A stretch of 13,540 nucleotides of DNA from Woeseiaceae bacterium (GTDB lineage Bacteria; Pseudomonadota; Gammaproteobacteria; Steroidobacterales; Woeseiaceae): positions 1 through 13,540 of the forward strand of contig JAKEGN010000067.1 of assembly GCA_022615525.1 (NCBI GenBank), read 5' to 3'. The notes beneath the pieces were generated by a model that saw only the letters and a list, made by a program, of their open reading frames with translations, was not told the origin of the DNA and made no database searches. A program made the position numbers and the translations under genes. Of the stretch, positions 1 to 7,032 are shown piece after piece. Within the stretch, counting starts at the first letter, position 1. Each line of letters begins with the position of its first letter.

Positions 1-731
1 AGTGGCCGCAGCGGCTCGGGAATGGGTCCCTCGAGCTCGATCGTCAGGTAGGAGATGCAACGCCGCGCGTCGAGCTGGTAAGGGGCGACGATCGCGTTCG
101 TGGGACAGGCGTCGATGCAGGCCCGGCAACTGCCGCAATGCGAGACTTCGGCGGTATCCGCGGGCAGCTTGAGATCGGTGTAGAGCTCGCCGAGAAAAAA
201 CCACGACCCCGCCTCGCGGCTGATCAGGTTCGTGTGCTTGCCGATCCAGCCCAGGCCCGCTTTTTCGGCCAGCGGTTTTTCGAGCACGGGCGCGCTGTCG
301 ACGAAGACCCGGTGCCCGTGCGCACCGATCTCCCCTTCGATACGCCGCGCGAGCGAACGCAGCCGTTGCCGCAATACCTTGTGGTAGTCGCGGCCGAGCG
401 CATAGCGCGAGACGTAGGCCTTGGACGGATGATCCAGCAGCGTTTCCGGGCTCTGCGTTTCGGCAGGCAGGTAGTCCATGCGCGCGCAGATGACGCTGAG
501 TGTCCCCGGCACCAGCAACTCCGGCCGGCTGCGGCGCTCACCGTGCTTTGCCATGTAGCGCATCTCGCCGTGGAAGCGCTGCTCGAGCCAGCACTTCAGG
601 CGTTCACCCGCCGAGGCCAGGTCGATGTCGCTGATACCGACCGACTGGAAACCCAGTTCGGCGCCCCAGGCCCGGATACGTCCGGCCAGTCCTGCGGGAT
701 CCTCGTAGCCGCTCGTCTTGCCCTCGGACAA
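1..731 (-). CDS. queG: Epoxyqueuosine reductase QueG (5' part, runs off the left edge)
   Basis: QueG reduces epoxyqueuosine to queuosine at tRNA position 34, the last step of queuosine synthesis, using cobalamin and two [4Fe-4S] clusters in the cytoplasm. I translated the reverse strand by hand: 243 residues are visible and follow E. coli QueG throughout. Seen are the N-terminal ELGFQSVGI block (25-33), SRYALGRDYHK (108-118), VDSAPVLEKPLAEKAGLGW (144-162) with the likely catalytic Asp145, and the first cluster motif CxxCxxCxxxCP (Cys199, 202, 205, 209), then RRCISYLTIELEG. The second cluster and the C-terminus lie beyond the edge. No ATG or GTG is in frame between the upstream stop and the conserved region. 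TTG at 731 gives MSEGKTSG and an N-terminus of near E. coli length, so I prefer it, although its ribosome binding site is poor; CTG at 755, with GAGG 8 nt upstream, is the alternative. It is divergent from nnr. Confidence 0.95.
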   Translation of the reverse strand, partial: MSEGKTSGYEDPAGLAGRIRAWGAELGFQSVGISDIDLASAGERLKCWLEQRFHGEMRYMAKHGERRSRPELLVPGTLSVICARMDYLPAETQSPETLLDHPSKAYVSRYALGRDYHKVLRQRLRSLARRIEGEIGAHGHRVFVDSAPVLEKPLAEKAGLGWIGKHTNLISREAGSWFFLGELYTDLKLPADTAEVSHCGSCRACIDACPTNAIVAPYQLDARRCISYLTIELEGPIPEPLRP

Positions 732-762
732 ACCTGTGCACCGTTTTTCTGTCAGTATTGTT

Positions 763-779
763 GCCTCGGATTGCGAGGC
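763..779. promoter_or_regulatory. Inverted repeat carrying back-to-back Shine-Dalgarno sequences for nnr and queG
   Basis: GCCTCG (763-768), a 5-nt centre and CGAGGC (774-779) form a perfect 6-bp inverted repeat in the narrow divergent gap. On the plus strand it supplies GAGG (775-778), 8 nt before the GTG start of nnr at 787. On the minus strand the other arm supplies GAGG (767-764), 8 nt before an in-frame CTG at 755 in the queG frame. The plus-strand role is well supported because it sets the nnr start. The minus-strand role is inference, since CTG is a rare start codon. Confidence 0.5.
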
Positions 780-786
780 GCCGTGC

Positions 787-2262
787 GTGAATTTACCTGT
801 CGAAATCTATTCTGTCGAAAGCGTACGCGGTATCGACCGGGCAGCGATCGATAAAGGCGGTATCAGCGGCTATGCGCTGATGACCCGCGCGGCACAGGCG
901 GCGCTCGAGGAAACGCGCCGCCGCTTTCCGAAAGCAAAGCGCTGGCAGATCGTCTGCGGGCCCGGCAACAACGGCGGCGACGGGTATGTACTCGCGCGGC
1001 TGGCGGGCCAGCAGGGCATCCAGGTGTCCGTGCTCGCCGCGCAATCGCCGGAATCGCTCAAGGGCGATGCGCGCACCGCCTGCCTCGACCTCGCCGCCGA
1101 AGGCGGCTCGGTCAGCGAGTGGTCGGGCGCGCTGGATGCCGATGCGGACCTCCTCGTCGATGCCATGTTCGGCAGCGGCCTTGAACGCAACATCGCAGGC
1201 AGCCATGCCGAGATCGTGGACGCGATCAACGCGCACGCCGCGCCGGTCGTCGCGTTGGACATCCCGAGCGGCTTGCACGGCGACAGCGGCGCGGTCATGG
1301 GCAAAGCCGTTGTCGCCGAACTGACCGTCACCTTCGTCGGTTTGAAAACCGGCCTGTTTCTCGGTGCCGCCCGGCAGTACGTCGGCGAACTGGCCTTTGC
1401 CGGCCTCGGCATACCCGAAGAATGCCGGCGCGATGTGCCAACGGAACTCATCCGCATCGAAGCCTCGTTGCTGCGCGAAGCCTTGCCGCCGCGGGCGGCC
1501 GATGCGCACAAAGGCGATTTCGGCCACCTGCTGCTCGTCGGCGGCAACCCCGGCATGCCAGGCGCGATACGCCTCGCCGGCATGGCGGCCCTGCGCAGTG
1601 GTGCGGGGCGGGTCACGATCGCGACGCATGCATCGAACATCGCGCCGATTTCCGCCGGCTGCCCGGAGCTGATGTTTCATGCCATCGACAAACCCGATGA
1701 CCTCGCGCCCATCCTCGGGCGGGTCGATACCCTCGGCATAGGGCCGGGACTCGGCACCGGCGACTGGGGCCGCGCGCTGCTGGAACCGGCACTGGCCGCT
1801 GGGCTCCCCAGCGTCGTCGATGCCGATGCACTCACGCTGCTTGCCGGACTGAAATTGCGCAAGGAAAACTGGATCCTGACGCCGCACCCCGGCGAGGCCG
1901 CCCGGCTGCTGTCCTCGACGGTCGCGGAAGTGCAGGCGGACCGGCCGAAAGCCGCGCGGGAGCTGCAGAAGCGTTACGGCGGCATCGCGGTCCTCAAAGG
2001 AGCCGGCACGCTGGTCGCAAGCGGATCCGGGCCTTGCAGGCTGTGCACGGCCGGGAATCCCGGCATGGCCGCCGCCGGGATGGGCGACGTGCTCACCGGG
2101 ATCGTCGCGGCACTGCTCGCGCAGCAGCTCCCGGTGGAAACGGCCGCGAAATGCGGCGTGCTGCAGCACGCGATGGCCGGCGATGCGGCGGCGGCGCGGG
2201 GCCAGCGCGGCATGCTGGCCTCCGACCTGCTGCCGGAGCTTCAGACTTGCGTAAACCCGTAA
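787..2262 (+). CDS. nnr: Bifunctional NAD(P)HX epimerase / ADP-dependent NAD(P)HX dehydratase
   Basis: Nnr (YjeF) repairs hydrated NADH and NADPH: the N-terminal half epimerises R- and S-NAD(P)HX, and the C-terminal half dehydrates S-NAD(P)HX with ADP. From GTG 787 the protein has 491 residues, close to the roughly 500 usual for the fused form. The epimerase half (about 1-220) shows GPGNNGGDGY (58-67), DAMFGSGL (125-132) and DIPSGLHGDSG (158-168). The dehydratase half (about 225-491) shows HKGDFGHLLLVGG (241-253), GIGPGLG (317-323), TPHPGE (365-370), KGAGT (404-408) and GNPGMAAAGMGDVLTG (423-438). GTG 787 is chosen because GAGG lies 8 nt upstream and homologues begin near this point; the frame stays open back to TTG 718, which would overlap queG. 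The 3' end overlaps tsaE by 16 nt. A cytoplasmic housekeeping enzyme; both halves look intact. Confidence 0.96.
   Translation: MNLPVEIYSVESVRGIDRAAIDKGGISGYALMTRAAQAALEETRRRFPKAKRWQIVCGPGNNGGDGYVLARLAGQQGIQVSVLAAQSPESLKGDARTACLDLAAEGGSVSEWSGALDADADLLVDAMFGSGLERNIAGSHAEIVDAINAHAAPVVALDIPSGLHGDSGAVMGKAVVAELTVTFVGLKTGLFLGAARQYVGELAFAGLGIPEECRRDVPTELIRIEASLLREALPPRAADAHKGDFGHLLLVGGNPGMPGAIRLAGMAALRSGAGRVTIATHASNIAPISAGCPELMFHAIDKPDDLAPILGRVDTLGIGPGLGTGDWGRALLEPALAAGLPSVVDADALTLLAGLKLRKENWILTPHPGEAARLLSSTVAEVQADRPKAARELQKRYGGIAVLKGAGTLVASGSGPCRLCTAGNPGMAAAGMGDVLTGIVAALLAQQLPVETAAKCGVLQHAMAGDAAAARGQRGMLASDLLPELQTCVNP
790..818 (-). promoter_or_regulatory. Candidate sigma70-type promoter for queG inside the start of nnr
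   Basis: Read on the minus strand, TCGACA (818-813; five of six matches to the -35 consensus) is followed after 17 nt by TAAATT (795-790; four of six matches to the -10). Transcription would start near 783, leaving a leader of about 50 nt before the TTG at 731. The -35 box is part of a 9-bp direct repeat, CTGTCGAAA on the plus strand at 797-805 and 812-820. It overlaps the first codons of nnr, as expected if the two divergent starts are only 55 bp apart. Predicted by eye only. Confidence 0.35.
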
Positions 2263-2735
2263 CGGCGCCCTTCGTCCTCGAGGACGAGGCGGCGACCGGG
2301 TGTCTTGCGGCGGGCCTGGCCGACGCCTTGCCCGCCGACACCGCCGGCTGGATCGTGTTGCTGCAGGGCGAACTCGGTGCGGGGAAGTCGACCTTTGCCC
2401 GCGCCCTGGTCAAGCGACTGGGGCACCGGGGCCCGGTCCCCAGCCCGACCTACACCCTGGTCGAGCCCTACGAGGTACGCGGCAGGGTCATCTATCACAT
2501 TGACCTGTATCGAATTAATGATCCGGACGAGTTGCAGTACCTGGGCTGGAGCGACTGGTCGGACGGCATGATCCTGGTCGAGTGGCCGGAGCGGGCAGGG
2601 ACCCGGCTCGAGCACGCCGATGTGCGGGTGCAGCTCGAGTACGCGGGCTCCGGCCGTAAGGCCACGCTGACCGGCCACTCGGAGCGCGGCAACGAGCTCG
2701 TACGGCGGGCGAAGCCAGTCTCTGAAGATTCTTAA
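2247..2735 (+). CDS. tsaE: tRNA threonylcarbamoyladenosine biosynthesis ATPase TsaE
   Basis: TsaE (YjeE) is the ATPase that cycles the TsaB-TsaD complex during synthesis of t6A at position 37 of ANN-decoding tRNAs. From TTG 2247 the protein has 162 residues (E. coli 153). It shows the Walker A motif GELGAGKST (41-49), the family signature SPTYTLVEPY (66-75), YHIDLYRI (83-90) and the Walker B-like segment ILVEWPER (109-116). TTG is chosen because CCGGAG (2233-2238) sits 8 nt upstream and no ATG or GTG is available before the conserved domain. The start lies inside the end of nnr, whose stop is at 2260-2262, so translation is probably coupled. The open frame extends far upstream within nnr, but that part is an out-of-frame shadow. 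Confidence 0.95.
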   Translation: MRKPVTAPFVLEDEAATGCLAAGLADALPADTAGWIVLLQGELGAGKSTFARALVKRLGHRGPVPSPTYTLVEPYEVRGRVIYHIDLYRINDPDELQYLGWSDWSDGMILVEWPERAGTRLEHADVRVQLEYAGSGRKATLTGHSERGNELVRRAKPVSEDS

Positions 2736-2746
2736 AAAGTGAATCT
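2726..2746 (+). other. Small stem-loop at the tsaE stop codon
   Basis: AGATTC (2726-2731) and GAATCT (2741-2746) are perfect 6-bp arms around a 9-nt A-rich loop that includes the tsaE stop codon. The stem is AT-rich and no T-run follows, so it does not qualify as a Rho-independent terminator. It could mark the tsaE-amiB boundary or protect a 3' end, or be chance. Confidence 0.25.
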
Positions 2747-2771
2747 ATCTCCATAATTTCTCACTGGAATA

Positions 2772-2799
2772 TTGGCTTTTTTTTCCAGAATCGTATACT
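2772..2799 (+). promoter_or_regulatory. Candidate sigma70-type promoter for amiB
   Basis: TTGGCT (2772-2777) and TATACT (2794-2799) are separated by 16 nt, with an AT-rich spacer containing a run of eight T. Matches to consensus are four of six and five of six. Transcription would begin near 2806, about 30 nt before the amiB ATG. This is the most AT-rich stretch in a GC-rich window and sits in the gap between tsaE and amiB, which strengthens the call. It also argues against the upstream TTG at 2772 as the amiB start. Confidence 0.5.
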
Positions 2800-2837
2800 C
2801 AGCCGACATAACACCAACAGCCTGGTCCGGACACGGC

Positions 2838-4220
2838 ATGACGCTACGCTCCACCCATTGCAATTCGAATGGCACCGCGGTTTGCGCCGCCGTGCGAACA
2901 GCGTTTCGCGTTACGTTCGTGATGATCATTGCGGTGCTCTCGTCCGGCCTCGCGCAGGCCGCGACCACGGTCGAAGACATACGCATCTGGTCGGAAGACG
3001 GACGCACACGCGTGGTGTTCGATCTCAGCCGTCCGGTCGAGCACAGCATCTTCACCCTGCGCGGCCCCGATCGCCTCGTGCTGGACCTGAAAGACAGCCG
3101 CCTCTCGGACGCGGCCACGCGCCTGCCGCAGGCCACCGGCGCCATCGCCAACATCCGCAGCGGCGTGCGCGCCGACGGCCAGTTGCGCATCGTGCTCGAC
3201 CTCAACGCGGAAATGCGCTCGCGCAGTTTTACCGCCGCACCGAACGGGCAATACGGCAACCGGCTGGTGATCGACTTGCAACCGCAGGGCGGATTGCAAA
3301 CGGTCAAGCGCGCGTCGGAAAAAAATGTGCGCGGTCGCGACGTGGTCATCGCCGTCGACGCCGGGCATGGCGGACACGATCCGGGCGCCATCGGGCAAGG
3401 CCGCACCCGGGAAAAGGATGTCGCACTGTCCGTGGCGCGACAACTCGCGCGGCGTATCGATACGGAACCCGGCATGAAAGCCGTGCTGGTGCGAAACGGC
3501 GATTACTACGTCGATCATCGCGAGCGCATGGAGATTGCGCGCCGCAACCGCGCCGACCTGTTCGTCTCGGTGCACGCGGATGCCGTCAGGGACCGGCGGC
3601 CGAAGGGTACGTCTGTTTACGTGCTGTCGCTCAAGGGCGCGAGCGACGAAGCGGCCAAACTGCTCGCGGAACGCGAAAACGCATCCGACATGGTCGGCGG
3701 CGTGTCGCTGGCCGACAAGGACGCGGTGCTGGCGTCGGTGTTGCTCGACCTGTCGCAGAACGCGGCCCTGAGTGCCAGCCTCGACGTCGGCGATGAAGTC
3801 ATCGACCAGCTCGCGCGGCTCGGTCCGACGCACCGGCGTACCGTGCAACAGGCGGGACTCCTGGTGCTGAAGTCGCCGGACATTCCCTCGATACTGGTCG
3901 AGACCGGGTTCATTTCGAATCCGTCGGAAGAGAAAAACCTGAAAAACAGTACGCACCAGGACCGGCTGGCGTCGGCCATCCTCTCCGGGATTCGCAGTTA
4001 CTTCCACGCCAATCCGCCGCAGGACACGCAGCTCGCGCTGAATGCCCGCAGCGAGCCGGCGGTGCCGATACAGCACGTCATCACGCGCGGCGACACGTTG
4101 TCCGAGATTGCCGAGCGTTACAACGTCAGCGCGGCCGAGATCAAGTCCGCAAACAAACTGTCGAGCGACAGGGTGCGGGTCGGACAGACGCTCAGAATCC
4201 CGGTATACGCCGGCACCTGA
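2838..4220 (+). CDS. amiB: N-acetylmuramoyl-L-alanine amidase, AmiB type (AMIN + Amidase_3 + LysM)
   Basis: This periplasmic zinc amidase removes stem peptides from peptidoglycan during daughter-cell separation. From ATG 2838 it has 460 residues. Residues 1-42 are an export signal with a long basic n-region, a hydrophobic core near 27-37 and SGLAQA-A as the likely cleavage site. An AMIN domain (about 44-150), which in relatives targets the septum, comes next. The Amidase_3 domain (about 168-392) has zinc ligands His177 (DAGHGG), Glu192 (REKD) and His246 (SVHAD), and catalytic Glu355 (VETGFISN). The insert at about 268-330 matches the region holding the autoinhibitory helix in EnvC/NlpD-activated amidases. 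A LysM domain (about 412-456, HVITRGDTLSEIAERYNV) ends the protein. The name follows the synteny tsaE-amiB-mutL; an AmiC label is also used for this architecture. The ribosome binding site is weak. Confidence 0.94.
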   Translation: MTLRSTHCNSNGTAVCAAVRTAFRVTFVMIIAVLSSGLAQAATTVEDIRIWSEDGRTRVVFDLSRPVEHSIFTLRGPDRLVLDLKDSRLSDAATRLPQATGAIANIRSGVRADGQLRIVLDLNAEMRSRSFTAAPNGQYGNRLVIDLQPQGGLQTVKRASEKNVRGRDVVIAVDAGHGGHDPGAIGQGRTREKDVALSVARQLARRIDTEPGMKAVLVRNGDYYVDHRERMEIARRNRADLFVSVHADAVRDRRPKGTSVYVLSLKGASDEAAKLLAERENASDMVGGVSLADKDAVLASVLLDLSQNAALSASLDVGDEVIDQLARLGPTHRRTVQQAGLLVLKSPDIPSILVETGFISNPSEEKNLKNSTHQDRLASAILSGIRSYFHANPPQDTQLALNARSEPAVPIQHVITRGDTLSEIAERYNVSAAEIKSANKLSSDRVRVGQTLRIPVYAGT

Positions 4221-4240
4221 CCGGCCACCGGGCGCCGGTC
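4219..4240 (+). other. Stem-loop over the amiB stop codon
   Basis: GACCGGC (4219-4225) and GCCGGTC (4234-4240) form a perfect 7-bp GC-rich stem with an 8-nt loop, beginning within the amiB TGA (4218-4220). Only a three-T run follows, about 10 nt later, so it is not a convincing intrinsic terminator. It could attenuate readthrough into mutL or stabilise the amiB 3' end. Confidence 0.35.
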
Positions 4241-4280
4241 CAATCCCCGGTTTCCAACGTCCACTGCATTTGAAAGAATG

Positions 4281-4304
4281 GGCAATTGCCTCCGCGGATC
4301 CGCG
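4281..4304. repeat. Two adjacent perfect palindromes in the mutL ribosome binding region
   Basis: GGCAATTGCC (4281-4290) and CGCGGATCCGCG (4293-4304) are each perfect palindromes, separated by 2 nt, and end 2 nt before the mutL ATG. They occupy the position where a Shine-Dalgarno sequence should be. The only SD-like element is a GGA at 4296-4298, inside the second palindrome. As RNA the second could fold into a 4-bp stem with a GATC loop. Possible operator or translational control element, or chance. Confidence 0.4.
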
Positions 4305-4306
4305 CC

Positions 4307-6052
4307 ATGCCCATTCGACTGCTACCCGGTCACCTCGTTAACCAGATTGCCGCCGGCGAAGTCGTCGAGCGTCCGGCGTCCGTCGTCAAGGAGCTGGTGG
4401 AGAACAGCCTCGATGCGGGCGCGTCGGCAATCACCATCGACGTACTGGATGGCGGTGCCAAACTGGTGCGCGTGCGCGATGACGGCGGCGGCATTCCGCG
4501 GGAGGAACTGGCGCTTGCGGTTTCGCGTCACGCCACCAGCAAGATAGCGAGCCTCGAAGACCTCGAGTGCATCGCGTCGCTCGGATTTCGCGGCGAGGCG
4601 CTGCCGAGCATCGCGTCGGTATCGCTGCTGAAATTGCAGTCCTCGCAGGGCGGCGAGGCCTGGCAGCTCACCGTCGACAACGGCAGCATCTCGGATACCG
4701 AGCCGGTTGCCCATCCGCCCGGCACCACGGTCGAGGTCCACGATCTCTTCTACAACACCCCGGCGCGACGCAAATTCCTCCGCGCCGAACGCACGGAATT
4801 CGATCACATCGACAAGTGGGTACGGCGGCTCGCGCTCGCGCGGCCCGACGTCGCTTTCAGCCTGACGCATAACCGCCGCGAAGTTCTGCGATTGCCGGCC
4901 GCGCTGGACCACGAGCAGCGACTGGATCGCATCGGCCGGCTTTGCGGTGAACCGTTTGCGCAGCAGGCGATATTCGTCGACCGCGAATCGGAGGGCATTG
5001 CGCTCTCGGGCTGGCTCGGCATGCCGACCTACAATCGCAGCCAGCCCGACCAGCAGTACTGGTTCGTCAACGGACGCAGCATTTCGGATCGCACCCTGTC
5101 GCATGCCGTGAAGCACGCCTACCGCGACGTACTCTTCCACGGGCGCTTTCCCGCGTACGTGTTGCAGCTCACGCTCGATCCGGCGACCGTGGATGCCAAT
5201 GCGCACCCGGCGAAACACGAAGTGCGTTTTCGCGATGCGCGGCGCGTGCACGGGATCGTGGCGCAATCGGTGGAGATGGCCTTGAAGGACACGCGGCCGG
5301 GTGGTCACGCATCGCTTGCCCCGGCCCCGGCGAGTGCGGGTAACGGCACGCAGCAATGGGCTATGCCTTTGACAGGCGCCCGCAGCCACGGCTCCGCGGC
5401 CGTGCGCGATGCACTGGGCGGATACGCACAGCTTGCCGCGTCGGTCGCCGGCCACGACAGGAGCAATGCGCCGCCGCTGGGTTACGCGATCGCGCAACTC
5501 GGCGGAATTTATATCCTGGCGGAAAATGCCGAGGGACTCATCGTCGTCGACATGCACGCGGCCCACGAACGCATCGTTTACGAGAAACTGAAAGCCGCGT
5601 TCGAATCCGGCGCCATCGTGCGCCAGCCGCTGCTGGTGCCGGTCGTGGTCACGGTGTCGGAACGCGAGGCGGAACTCGCTGCGGGTGCCGCGGACGTTTT
5701 TGCGCGTGTCGGACTGCAGGTCGACCGCAGCGGGCCGACCAGTGTCGTCATTCGCGAATTTCCGGCATTGCTGGACAATACCGACGCCGAGGAATTGTTG
5801 CGGGACGTACTGGCGGACCTGCAGGATGCCGGTACCAGCAACCGTGTCGAGGACCGTTGCAACGAATGTCTCGCCACCATGGCCTGCCATGCATCGGTGC
5901 GCGCGAACCGCGCACTCACCCTGCAGGAGATGAATGCATTGCTGCGTGAAATGGAAGTCACCGACCGGGCCGACCAGTGCAATCACGGGCGGCCGACCTG
6001 GACGGCGATCAGCATTGCGGATCTCGACCGGCTGTTTCTTCGCGGACAGTGA
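4307..6052 (+). CDS. mutL: DNA mismatch repair protein MutL, endonuclease type
   Basis: MutL couples MutS mismatch recognition to strand incision. From ATG 4307 it has 581 residues (E. coli 615). The N-terminal GHKL ATPase shows KELVENSLDAGA (28-39) with catalytic Glu29, DDGGGI (58-63) and GFRGEAL (93-99). A low-complexity Ala/Gly/Pro linker spans about 330-390. The C-terminal dimerisation domain (about 391-581) has the clamp-binding pattern QPLLVP (440-445) and the nuclease-type motifs DMHAAHERIVYE (415-426), ACHAS (526-530) and CNHGRP (558-563). E. coli MutL, which relies on MutH, lacks these motifs, so this protein probably nicks DNA itself, as Pseudomonas MutL does. ATG 4307 fits the conserved MPIRLLPGHLVNQIAAGEV start. 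Its stop shares one base with the miaA start (TGATG). Confidence 0.97.
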   Translation: MPIRLLPGHLVNQIAAGEVVERPASVVKELVENSLDAGASAITIDVLDGGAKLVRVRDDGGGIPREELALAVSRHATSKIASLEDLECIASLGFRGEALPSIASVSLLKLQSSQGGEAWQLTVDNGSISDTEPVAHPPGTTVEVHDLFYNTPARRKFLRAERTEFDHIDKWVRRLALARPDVAFSLTHNRREVLRLPAALDHEQRLDRIGRLCGEPFAQQAIFVDRESEGIALSGWLGMPTYNRSQPDQQYWFVNGRSISDRTLSHAVKHAYRDVLFHGRFPAYVLQLTLDPATVDANAHPAKHEVRFRDARRVHGIVAQSVEMALKDTRPGGHASLAPAPASAGNGTQQWAMPLTGARSHGSAAVRDALGGYAQLAASVAGHDRSNAPPLGYAIAQLGGIYILAENAEGLIVVDMHAAHERIVYEKLKAAFESGAIVRQPLLVPVVVTVSEREAELAAGAADVFARVGLQVDRSGPTSVVIREFPALLDNTDAEELLRDVLADLQDAGTSNRVEDRCNECLATMACHASVRANRALTLQEMNALLREMEVTDRADQCNHGRPTWTAISIADLDRLFLRGQ

Positions 6053-6984
6053 TGCGAGAGGGCATCGCAATCTGCCTCATGGGGCCTACCGCCTCGCGTA
6101 AGACTGACATCGCCGTGGAACTGGCGGGGCGGCTGCCGGTGGACCTGATCAGCGTCGATTCCGCCATGGTTTACCGTGGCATGGATATCGGCACGGCGAA
6201 ACCGCATCCCGACATCCTGCGCCAGGTGCCGCAGCGCCTGATCGACATTCGTGACCCGGAGGATGCGTATTCCGCCGGTGAGTTCGTGCGGGATGCGCGC
6301 GCAGAAATCGAGCGCTCGCTCAATGCAGGTCGCGTGCCGCTGCTCGTCGGCGGCACGATGATGTATTTTCGCGCGTTAATGAAGGGTATCGCGGCGCTGC
6401 CTGCCGCCGATGCCGATGTTCGTGCGGCCATCGACAAACAGGCGGCCCGGGTCGGCTGGCCGGCGCTGCATGCGCAGCTTGCAGGTGTCGATCCGCTGTC
6501 CGCGGTTCGCATCGAGCCGACCGACAGCCAGAGGATACAAAGGGCACTCGAAGTCTATCGTGTCAGCGGCCGGACCTTTTCCGACTGGCAGGCGGAGACC
6601 GAGGTGCCGGATTCACCGCAATTCATAAAACTGGCGCTGCTGCCGGCGTCGCGCGGGACATTGCACGAACGCATCGGCCAAAGACTTGATTACATGATGA
6701 ATAGCGGCTTTGTCGCTGAAGTGCGCACACTGCAGAAACGGCCGGGCCTGACAGCGGACAGCACCTCGATGCGCGCGGTCGGGTACCGGCAGCTCTGGTC
6801 CTTCCTCGACGGAGAATACAGTCTCGAGGAGGCGGGCCGTCGGGCGCTGTACGCGACCCGGCAACTGGCCAAGCGCCAGATCACCTGGCTCCGAAGCGAA
6901 TCCGGCCTGACCGTATTCGATCCCCTTGAAGTCGATGTCCTGGCCACCATTACAGCGTTTCTGCGCAAGGAATTGGACGCTTAG
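6052..6984 (+). CDS. miaA: tRNA dimethylallyltransferase MiaA, with an altered P-loop
   Basis: MiaA transfers dimethylallyl from DMAPP to A37 of tRNAs reading U-starting codons, the first step of ms2i6A synthesis. From ATG 6052 it has 310 residues (E. coli 316) and is otherwise a normal family member. Seen are DLISVDSAMVYRGMDIGTAK (31-50), RLIDIRDPEDAYSAGEF (62-78), LLVGGTMMYFRALMKG (97-112), DSQRIQRALEVYRVSG (158-173), MRAVGYRQLW (240-249) and YATRQLAKRQITWLRS (267-282). The oddity is the Walker A-like loop: GPTASRKT (11-18) where relatives have GPTASGKT, so the glycine before the catalytic lysine is Arg16 (codon CGT, 6097-6099). One base, G to C, would restore GGT. This could be a sequencing error, a recent mutation or a tolerated change. 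Start and mutL stop overlap by one base, so translation is probably coupled. Confidence 0.95.
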   Translation: MREGIAICLMGPTASRKTDIAVELAGRLPVDLISVDSAMVYRGMDIGTAKPHPDILRQVPQRLIDIRDPEDAYSAGEFVRDARAEIERSLNAGRVPLLVGGTMMYFRALMKGIAALPAADADVRAAIDKQAARVGWPALHAQLAGVDPLSAVRIEPTDSQRIQRALEVYRVSGRTFSDWQAETEVPDSPQFIKLALLPASRGTLHERIGQRLDYMMNSGFVAEVRTLQKRPGLTADSTSMRAVGYRQLWSFLDGEYSLEEAGRRALYATRQLAKRQITWLRSESGLTVFDPLEVDVLATITAFLRKELDA

Positions 6985-7008
6985 CCGGCTATGGCCTACA
7001 GGCTTTTG

Positions 7009-7017
7009 TGCTAGAAT
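7009..7017 (+). promoter_or_regulatory. Candidate extended -10 promoter for hfq
   Basis: TG at 7009-7010, one base, then TAGAAT (7012-7017) makes an extended -10 element about 25 nt after the miaA stop, in the longest gap of the window. No good -35 box lies at the usual distance, which an extended -10 can tolerate. Transcription would start near 7024, giving an hfq leader of about 105 nt. Confidence 0.45.
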
Positions 7018-7032
7018 TTTTCCTCGCTTTGG

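Noticed and set aside
718..786. Nnr start at the upstream TTG 718
   Set aside because: It would add 23 residues not seen in homologues and overlap queG; GTG 787 has a well-placed GAGG.
793..2169. Long open frame (458 codons) antisense to nnr
   Set aside because: It mirrors the codon structure of a GC-rich gene, has an Arg/Gly/Asp-rich product with no recognisable domain, and lies wholly across the well-supported nnr.
2772..2837. Upstream TTG extension of amiB (22 more codons)
   Set aside because: It overlaps the candidate promoter and would put a non-signal segment before the export signal; ATG 2838 fits better.
4270..4298. TTGAAA (4270-4275) as the -35 box of a mutL promoter
   Set aside because: No -10-like hexamer occurs 16-18 nt downstream; that position is GC-rich.
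4322..6070. Long open frame (582 codons) antisense to mutL
   Set aside because: It covers nearly all of mutL on the opposite strand, and its product has no recognisable motif; a long shadow frame is expected at this GC content.
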